DNA of 10,811 bases, from the NCBI GenBank assembly GCA_913009925.1, contig CAJVWY010000024.1, positions 1 through 10,811 of the forward strand, in the 5' to 3' direction. The notes under the pieces were generated by a model. It searched no databases, had not been told where the DNA came from, and worked only from the letters and a program-made list of their open reading frames with translations. Position numbers and translations under genes: made by a program. Within the stretch, counting starts at the first letter, position 1; each line of letters opens with the position of its first letter. Below are positions 5,397-10,811 of this stretch, piece after piece. The stretch is from an uncultured bacterium. GTDB lineage: Bacteria; Actinomycetota; Thermoleophilia; BMS3ABIN01.

Positions 5397-7844
5397 ATGA
5401 GAGTGGGCATCATCTCAAGGCTTGGCTTACGCGGCAAGCTTTCCATACTTATTATCGTAATGCTGGCTGCTCTCTCTCTGGCACTTAATTTCTATACCGC
5501 CAACAACCTTGCGGACGCCATCAACAAGGAATACATGCGGCGGGCGGTGCAGCTCGCCGGTTTCTTCGAATCAGAGCTGGATGTCCACTCGGTTCCGGGA
5601 GAACTGAAAGTCGATGAGTTCCAGCGGCAGATCGATTCCATGGTTAAAAAAAATGAAGAGCTGGAGAATGTATCGGTCTACGCACCAACGCGAGAAGGAG
5701 TGGTGGTCATCGCCAGCAGCGCCGCCGATTCCATCGGCAGAATGGCGGATAAAGACGAAGCCGCCCCCATCTTCAACGGTGAGACCCGGTTCATCGAAAA
5801 GGTTGCGGATGAATCTTCCGGAGGGCCTGACAGCTCCGGTTCCGGCCGCCAGACCACCGATGAGGGAAAGAAAATAATGGAAATGCTGGCCCCTCTCCAT
5901 GACAGCGATGGCGGTACCATCGCCTCCATCAGCATCAACATGAGCGAGACAGCACGGGACAGTCTCATCCTGTCGCAGAAGATCCGCTTCGCCATCATCT
6001 CCAACGCCGGCCTGATCATTCTGCTGGTGATCCTGTACTTCCTGCTCAGCCGTCTTCTCATCCGGCCCGTTCAGGAACTTACGGAATCCACACGGCTGGT
6101 GGGCGAGGAGGGCTGGCGACGGCCTTCCGGCATAACCAGGAAAGACGAGGTCGGTAACCTGGCCCGCGCCTTCGACGAGATGGCCGTTTCGCTGGGAAGC
6201 CGCGAAGAGGAGGTGCGCCTGCTGCTCAGCGCCAGCGTCGCCGTATCATCCGAGCTTCATGTGGACAAGATCCTGCAGATCCTGTGTGAGAAAATAGCGG
6301 TGTCGATGAAGGTCACCTATTGCCGCATCGCCCTGCTGGACGAGAGCGGCGAGAACATGGTGGTCAAAGCAGAATCGACCACCCGGGAGGTATCGGACTG
6401 GCATAAGGGCATCGGCCAGCGCATCCCCCTGGACACGGTGAAATATCATCGCCGCGTGGTGGAGAGCATGGAGCCGCTGGTGCTCAAGCACGATGAGCAT
6501 CTGATCAACGGCGCATCGCAACAGGAGTGGGAATGGGCGCTTACCAGCGATACCAGGTCGGGACTGCTGCTGCCGCTCATCTCCAAGGGCGAGGTGCTGG
6601 GCGTGGTTACCCTGGGGGAGATGCGGCGCTGGGAGCGCAGCCCCTTCTCTTCCAAGAAAATAGAATTTTACCAGATTCTCATGAGCCAGGCCGCCGTGGC
6701 CATCGAGAACGCCCAGCTTTACGAGAAGACCGAATGGCAGGTACGCGAACTGTCGATCATGCACAAGATCAGTCAGGCTTTCACCTCCACGCTGGATTAT
6801 CAGGAGGTGGTGGGCATCGTCGCCAAGCGGGTGGGCAACTTCATCGGCGCCCAGTACGCCTCCGTACTGCTGCCCGACGACCGGTGCCAGTACCTCAATA
6901 TCGCCGCCAGCTACAACCTCTCGGCGGAATATGTCTGGATCGTGAACAAGAAATCCAGGACCCCCATAGGCAGCGGACCCCTGGGTAAGGCCTTTTCACA
7001 GCAGAGGCCCTTCTTCGTCAACGATGTGGAAAGCGATGAGTCCTACGCCCCCTGGAAACACGTGGCCGCGGTCCAGGGTTATTCATCGCTCATCGCCCTG
7101 CCGCTGATGGCCAAGGGCCAGACCCTGGGCGTCATCTGCATATATTTCGACGAGCCGCGCTATCTAAAAAAGAACGAGATAAACCTGCTTACCACGGCGG
7201 CCAACGAAGCGGCTATCGCCATCGAGAACTCCCAGATATACGAAAACCTTCAGGATGCCTTTGTCGGTACCATTAAATCCCTGGCGGAGACCATCGACGC
7301 CAAGGACGCCTATACCCGCGGCCATTCGGAGAAGGTATCCCTGTATGCCGAGGCTACGGCGCGCGGCCTGGGCCTGGACGGTGAAGAGCTGCAGACCATC
7401 CGCTACGCGGGTTACCTGCATGACGTGGGCAAGATCGGTATCCCGGACGCCATCCTCACCAAACCGGGCAAGCTTACCGTCGAGGAGTTCAACATCATCA
7501 AGAAACACCCGGTCCTCAGCGACCGCATCCTCAAGCCGGTGGACTTCCCCTTCCCGGTACAGCCAGTGGTGCGCCACCATCACGAACGGTACGACGGCAA
7601 AGGTTACCCGGACAATCTCACCGGCGAGGAGATTCCCATGGGAGCGAGGATCCTCGCCGTTGCCGATTCCTACGAAGCCATGACTTCGGACCGCCCCTAC
7701 CGCAAGGCACTGTCGGTGGACAAGGCGCTGGAGGAGCTGAGTCGCAACGTCGGCACCCAGTTCGACAAACGGATCGTCGTCGAGTTCATCAGGATCGTCA
7801 GCGCCGACAAGCCCGCCAGCCGCCGGATTCGCAAAGGGGCCTGA
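5397..7844 (+). CDS. membrane sensor with HAMP, two GAF and HD-GYP domains (cyclic di-GMP phosphodiesterase)
   Basis: An 815-residue inner-membrane signalling protein. A first membrane helix lies at about 14-36. It is followed by a predicted extracytoplasmic region of roughly 155 residues, possibly Cache-like, with a Ser/Gly-rich stretch. A second membrane helix is at about 197-221, then HAMP (about 219-270), a first GAF (about 285-440), a second GAF (about 460-615), and a C-terminal HD-GYP domain (about 625-800). The HD-GYP core is intact: LHDVGKIGIP with His675-Asp676, then HHHERYDGKGYP with Gly736-Tyr737-Pro738, and ILAVADSYEAM. HD-GYP proteins hydrolyse cyclic di-GMP, so this should lower its level in response to a ligand outside the membrane and/or at the GAF domains. 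The ATG at 5397 gives a short basic N-terminus before the first helix. It is probably co-transcribed with the DUF4388 gene 10 bases downstream. The ligands are unknown. Confidence 0.93.
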   Translation: MRVGIISRLGLRGKLSILIIVMLAALSLALNFYTANNLADAINKEYMRRAVQLAGFFESELDVHSVPGELKVDEFQRQIDSMVKKNEELENVSVYAPTREGVVVIASSAADSIGRMADKDEAAPIFNGETRFIEKVADESSGGPDSSGSGRQTTDEGKKIMEMLAPLHDSDGGTIASISINMSETARDSLILSQKIRFAIISNAGLIILLVILYFLLSRLLIRPVQELTESTRLVGEEGWRRPSGITRKDEVGNLARAFDEMAVSLGSREEEVRLLLSASVAVSSELHVDKILQILCEKIAVSMKVTYCRIALLDESGENMVVKAESTTREVSDWHKGIGQRIPLDTVKYHRRVVESMEPLVLKHDEHLINGASQQEWEWALTSDTRSGLLLPLISKGEVLGVVTLGEMRRWERSPFSSKKIEFYQILMSQAAVAIENAQLYEKTEWQVRELSIMHKISQAFTSTLDYQEVVGIVAKRVGNFIGAQYASVLLPDDRCQYLNIAASYNLSAEYVWIVNKKSRTPIGSGPLGKAFSQQRPFFVNDVESDESYAPWKHVAAVQGYSSLIALPLMAKGQTLGVICIYFDEPRYLKKNEINLLTTAANEAAIAIENSQIYENLQDAFVGTIKSLAETIDAKDAYTRGHSEKVSLYAEATARGLGLDGEELQTIRYAGYLHDVGKIGIPDAILTKPGKLTVEEFNIIKKHPVLSDRILKPVDFPFPVQPVVRHHHERYDGKGYPDNLTGEEIPMGARILAVADSYEAMTSDRPYRKALSVDKALEELSRNVGTQFDKRIVVEFIRIVSADKPASRRIRKGA

Positions 7845-7854
7845 GCCTTTCCGG

Positions 7855-8625
7855 GTGACCGGCCGCTTCAAGCGTATTTCCACCGCTGCCGATAAATCTA
7901 GTGAGCATGTTTCCACCACAAGTCCACGATCGATGATTCTCTGGGGTCAGATAAGCCAGTTCTCCGTGTTCATGGTGCTGCAGCTACTTGCCAGCTACGG
8001 CAAGTCGGGCATCCTGGAACTGGAGGACAACGAGGAACACGCCGTCATCTATCTGGAGGACGGCTTCGTGGAAGCTGTCTCCGTCCCCCGATCCGATCAT
8101 CTTCTGGGAGCCAGGCTGGTCAAGTCGGGACACATCACCCAGCCGCAGTTGAGAAAGATCGTACTGGCATCGCGCTTTCGCCATCAACGCGAATTCATCG
8201 GTCTGACCCTGATGAAAAGCGGCAAGGTGGACCATCAGGCGATAGTCGACATCATCAGGGAACAGGCCTATGAGAACACGCTGGAACTTTCCAACTGGGT
8301 GGAGGGGTCCTTCAGGTTCACCGTGCCGCTCCCGGCGGTATGTTTCCCTCTGCCGCCACACATCAACGTGGAACACCTGCTGCTGGAGGTGAGCCGCCGC
8401 CTGGACGAGGGCCAGCGCCCGACCCGCGCCAAGAAGAACCTGCCCGGCGAGGAGCTTTGCGCCTACTGCAACGCCGGGTGTACGCCGACCCAGAAACGGA
8501 AGTACCTCCGCGACGGCATCTGCCTGTGGCGTAATATGCCGGTGATTGTTCGCGAGGCGCTGTATGCACCGGACACTCAACCCACATACGAAGAGGAAGA
8601 GACCAGAGGGCTGCCATTCCTGTAG
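7855..8625 (+). CDS. DUF4388 domain protein with a C-terminal cysteine cluster
   Basis: A 256-residue soluble protein counted from GTG 7855. Its core, from about residue 30 to 110 (GQISQFSVFMVLQLLASYGKSGILELE, then an IYLEDGFVEAV strand), matches DUF4388, a domain often found in bacterial signalling proteins. The middle (about 90-190) has helical segments typical of these proteins. Near the C-terminus is CAYCNAGCTP, followed by a fourth cysteine: Cys202, Cys205, Cys209 and Cys223 (CX2CX3CX13C), a possible metal or Fe-S site. The first 26 residues are not conserved-looking and ATG 7933, just before ILWGQISQF, is an alternative start; neither has a strong Shine-Dalgarno. It lies 10 bases after the HD-GYP sensor and ends before a terminator, so it is likely a signalling partner. 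No biochemical function can be assigned. Confidence 0.8.
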   Translation: MTGRFKRISTAADKSSEHVSTTSPRSMILWGQISQFSVFMVLQLLASYGKSGILELEDNEEHAVIYLEDGFVEAVSVPRSDHLLGARLVKSGHITQPQLRKIVLASRFRHQREFIGLTLMKSGKVDHQAIVDIIREQAYENTLELSNWVEGSFRFTVPLPAVCFPLPPHINVEHLLLEVSRRLDEGQRPTRAKKNLPGEELCAYCNAGCTPTQKRKYLRDGICLWRNMPVIVREALYAPDTQPTYEEEETRGLPFL

Positions 8626-8651
8626 CCCCGCCGGCAAAACCTCGTCTCCCG

Positions 8652-8677
8652 GAAAGACCGCAGACGCGGTCTTTCTT
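8652..8677 (+). terminator. intrinsic terminator after the DUF4388 gene
   Basis: GAAAGACCGC (8652-8661) and GCGGTCTTTC (8666-8675) form a perfect 10-bp stem with a 4-base loop AGAC, followed by a short T-rich stretch. It lies 26 bases after the stop codon and separates the HD-GYP/DUF4388 unit from the channel gene. Confidence 0.85.
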
Positions 8678-8739
8678 CATTGAAATATCCGACTTTGTTA
8701 AGTTAGACTGGTTCAGCCTCCAAGAAGCCATGGAAATAG

Positions 8740-9762
8740 ATGAGATATCGCAGACTTTCTCCCATACGCATCCTTGCCCTGATCGGGGTGCTGATATGTA
8801 TCGCCGCCGCCGGAACTGTGGGTTTCATCATTCTGGAGAACCAGTCTCCCATGGCCGGCTTCCTGACGACACTGAACCTGCTGTCGACTGTGGGCATGGG
8901 GGAGATGCCGGCAACATTGGGCGGCCAGCTACTGGCTGTGTTTCTCATAGCAACCGGAGTCGGCATCCTGTTGTACGTTTTCACGTCACTGATAGACTTT
9001 CTGATAGGTGGGTATCTTGCTGAACTGCTGGAGGAGAGGAGTATGAAAAAAAAGTTATCGGATCTGAAAAACCACTATCTCATCTGTGGGTTCGGCCGCG
9101 TCGGCGAGCAGGTAGCCGGGGAGTTCTCCAAGTCCGGCAAACCCTTCGTGGTGGTGGACGCCGATTCCGCCAGTATCGCCCTTTGCAAGGAGTACGGATA
9201 CCTGTTCGTCGAGGGTGACGCCGCCAACGATGAGGTGCTGCGTAAAGCGGGTATCCATAACGCCGCCGGTCTGGTCGCCTGCGTAGACTCTGATGCCGGC
9301 AACGTCTTCGTCACCCTGAGCGCACGGGTCATCGCCCCGGACATTCAGATAGTGGCCCGGGCCAACTCCGAAGATTCGCGTAACAAGCTGGAGAAGGCCG
9401 GCGCCGACAAGGTGGTGTCTCCCTACTCCATCGGCGGCCGGGAGATGGCCAACCTGATGATGAAGCCCATGGTAAGCGATTACCTGGAGGTCGTCACCGG
9501 CGGCGGTGAGCTGGAGATCAGGGTGGAGCAGTTAAAGCTGAGCGGGGATTCGACGGTGCTGGGCAAGAGCATCAAGGAGTTGCAGATACGCCAGAAGACC
9601 GGCACATCGATCCTGGCCGTCAAAAAGCCGGGCCACAACTTCGATACCAATCCCGGCCCGCAGACCATCCTGGAGGAAGGCGATGTGCTGATCACGGCCG
9701 GCACTCCCGCTGAAACACTGACCCTGGAACAGTTGATCACCGCGACCACGGCGACAAGTTGA
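8740..9762 (+). CDS. MthK-like potassium channel with RCK (TrkA-N/TrkA-C) gating domains
   Basis: A 340-residue two-helix ion channel, close in size to MthK. A first membrane helix lies at about 8-33. A pore helix and filter (LTTLNLLSTVGMGEMP, about 42-57) and a second membrane helix (about 61-90) follow. The cytoplasmic RCK domain starts near 108 with the Rossmann motif GFGRVG at 117-122 and Asp140 after the second strand. A TrkA-C domain fills about 245-335. The family gates K+ flow by ligand binding (Ca2+ or nucleotides) to an octameric RCK ring. The filter reads TVGMGE (50-55) instead of TVGYGD, so K+ selectivity is inferred from the fold rather than from a canonical filter. An in-frame internal ATG at residue 102 has its own Shine-Dalgarno. 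ATG 8740 is the start because it leaves a short basic leader before the first helix. The stop overlaps the next gene by 4 bases. Confidence 0.9.
   Translation: MRYRRLSPIRILALIGVLICIAAAGTVGFIILENQSPMAGFLTTLNLLSTVGMGEMPATLGGQLLAVFLIATGVGILLYVFTSLIDFLIGGYLAELLEERSMKKKLSDLKNHYLICGFGRVGEQVAGEFSKSGKPFVVVDADSASIALCKEYGYLFVEGDAANDEVLRKAGIHNAAGLVACVDSDAGNVFVTLSARVIAPDIQIVARANSEDSRNKLEKAGADKVVSPYSIGGREMANLMMKPMVSDYLEVVTGGGELEIRVEQLKLSGDSTVLGKSIKELQIRQKTGTSILAVKKPGHNFDTNPGPQTILEEGDVLITAGTPAETLTLEQLITATTATS
9032..9045 (+). promoter_or_regulatory. internal Shine-Dalgarno and start codon inside the channel gene
   Basis: AGGAG (9032-9036) is followed, after 6 bases, by an in-frame ATG at 9043-9045 (Met102). 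Initiation here would make a soluble 239-residue RCK protein. MthK is known to use an internal start (Met107) at the equivalent place to supply free RCK subunits for its gating ring. Use of this site is inferred; Glu-Glu-Arg codons could give the purine run by chance. Confidence 0.5.
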
Positions 9763-9986
9763 CCTCCGGAGCCGACTGTTATCTGGACCGCTTCGAGGGT
9801 GACACGGCCGTCCTCCTGTTGAACGGCCGCGAAGTTGCCGTGCCCCGGTCGGCCCTGCCCGCCAGCGCCGCCGAAGGCGACCACCTCCACGTCTACTTCA
9901 CCATCAACGGTGAAGCCCGTGAGGAAACCTCGCGCCAGGTTGCAAAGACCCGCAGAAAGCTCAGGGAAAAGGGCGAGGACCGCTGA
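9759..9986 (+). CDS. small DUF3006 domain protein
   Basis: A 75-residue protein beginning with TTG at 9759, which overlaps the channel gene's TGA (TTGA), pointing to translational coupling. The segment YLDRFEGDTAVLLLNGREVAVPRSALPASAAEGDHLHV (about 8-45) matches DUF3006, a small beta-strand domain usually written as RxEGxxAVL followed by a VPxxxLP turn and an EGD box. After it comes a basic, Arg/Lys-rich C-terminal tail (RQVAKTRRKLREK), which might contact nucleic acid. The function of DUF3006 is not known. The only context is tight packing between a K+ channel and argS, which ends one base before the next ATG; this may reflect operon compaction rather than shared function. Confidence 0.82.
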   Translation: MTSGADCYLDRFEGDTAVLLLNGREVAVPRSALPASAAEGDHLHVYFTINGEAREETSRQVAKTRRKLREKGEDR

Positions 9987-9987
9987 C

Positions 9988-10811
9988 ATGGATGGGGATT
10001 TTCTCCAAAGCCTTACCCATATGGTCGCAAAGTCCGCGCGCCAACGCCTCGATTCATGGGGAGCCGCCGAGCTGGCCGGCTCCATCTCCCTGGAGCGGCC
10101 GGCAGCCAGTAACCATGGGGACCTTTCGCTCAACCTGGCCATGGCCGCGTCAGCCAAAGCACACCGACCTCCCCGCGAGCTGGCCGTTGAACTCTTATCG
10201 GACCTGGAGGACGATCCGGACCTCTCCCGGGCCTGCCGAACCATGGAGATAGCCGGGCCGGGTTTCATCAACTTCTTCCTCACCGACGCTTCCCTGGCGG
10301 AAGCGGTGTCTTCAGCGCTGGCCGGTGGCGACGCCTTCGGGCGCAGCCAGCCCGCCAGGCCCGAGAACTACCTGCTGGAGTTCGTCAGCGCCAATCCGAC
10401 GGGTCCCCTGCATGCCGGCCATGCCCGCTACGCCGCCTATGGTGATTCGCTCAGGCGTATCCTTCAGTTCGCAGGGCACCAGGTCACCACTGAGTTCTAC
10501 ATCAATGACTACGGCTCGCAGATGGATCTGTTCGGCAGGTCTCTGGCCGCCAGGTACGGCCAGGTCAGGGGCCTGGACACCAAGTTGCCTGAAGACGGTT
10601 ACCAGGGTTTGTACCTGGTTGAGTTGGCGGAGAGAATCGCCGCCGAGATCGGCGGCAGGATGGAGGACGAGCTGCTGCCGGAGCCGACGCCGAAGGCGGT
10701 CGCCTTCTTCCGCAACCGGGGCTGTGAACTGGTGCTGGCAGGTATCCGCGCCGACCTGGAACGTTTCCACGTCTCGTTTGACAGTTGGTTCTCGGAGGCC
10801 GGCCTTTACCG
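9988..10811 (+). CDS. argS: arginyl-tRNA synthetase, N-terminal part (runs off the window)
   Basis: Attaches arginine to tRNA-Arg in the cytoplasm. Only the first 274 codons are in the window and the frame is open at the right edge. Residues 1-115 form the N-terminal tRNA-contacting domain specific to ArgS, with the [11 protein letters not shown] and [11 protein letters not shown] segments. The class I catalytic domain begins with [27 protein letters not shown], which contains the HIGH-type signature HAGH at 142-145. [13 protein letters not shown] follows and is also characteristic. Relative to the usual [20 protein letters not shown], the box has Ala for Val, then Ala and Tyr for the two glycines after the second His; these are tolerable substitutions. 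The ATG at 9988 is one base after the preceding stop, with a purine-rich stretch upstream. Arginylation needs intact tRNA binding, but the C-terminal part is not visible here. Confidence 0.95.
   Translation, partial: [274 protein letters not shown]

Noticed and set aside
8680..8708. TTGAAA-17-TTAGAC as a promoter for the channel gene
   Set aside because: The -10 element matches the consensus poorly; a promoter is expected after the terminator but I cannot place it.
8730..9023. 97-codon + frame starting 10 bases before the channel ATG
   Set aside because: The channel frame has membrane helices, filter and RCK motifs; this one is His/Arg-rich and unstructured.
9992..10252. 86-codon + frame at the argS start
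   Set aside because: The ATG at 9988 in another frame gives a clear ArgS N-terminus; this frame is a shadow.
9480..10283. 267-codon frame on the - strand across the channel, DUF3006 and argS genes
   Set aside because: It runs antisense to three recognisable genes and shows no family motif.

Overview
This is a GC-rich bacterial window with all confidently identified genes on the + strand. GTG or TTG starts are common (metG, iscU, the DUF4388 gene, the DUF3006 gene). Gene content (a short MetG, a TatD nuclease, a two-gene Fe-S assembly set without chaperones, an HD-GYP sensor, an MthK-like channel, ArgS) fits an anaerobic or microaerophilic free-living bacterium. A Chloroflexota/Dehalococcoidia-like lineage is a guess only; nothing here fixes the phylum. 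I saw no mobile element, CRISPR array, tRNA or rRNA.

Layout. 1-420: no recognisable gene, only a low-confidence open frame that is open at the left edge. 421-2727: metG and tatD, a translation/nucleic-acid maintenance pair. 2728-2931: an AT-richer intergenic region with a promoter-like sequence and an imperfect inverted repeat. 2932-5300: an iron-sulfur/sulfur operon made of an Rrf2-family regulator fused to a C-terminal TusA sulfur-carrier domain, an IscS/NifS cysteine desulfurase, and an IscU scaffold. 5397-8625: a membrane sensor (predicted extracytoplasmic domain, HAMP, two GAF, HD-GYP) predicted to degrade cyclic di-GMP, followed by a DUF4388 protein with a cysteine cluster, closed by a clear intrinsic terminator at 8652-8677. 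8740-10811: an MthK-like RCK potassium channel, a small DUF3006 protein and the 5' part of argS, with a 4-nt overlap and a 1-nt gap, so probably co-translated.

The most interesting part is the sulfur operon. The regulator carries both the three-cysteine Fe-S-type region of IscR/NsrR-like proteins and a complete TusA domain with its CPxP cysteine, and it sits directly upstream of the desulfurase that could load that cysteine with persulfide. It may therefore read sulfur flux as well as cluster status. The adjacent desulfurase keeps its PLP lysine and catalytic cysteine but has changed two PLP-contacting residues (the Asp180 and Asn155 equivalents of E. coli IscS are Asn177 and His152), and it ends in a short cysteine-rich tail. 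Secondary points are an unusual TVGMGE selectivity filter in the K+ channel and an in-frame internal start with a strong Shine-Dalgarno sequence, placed where MthK has its second start for a free RCK gating-ring subunit.
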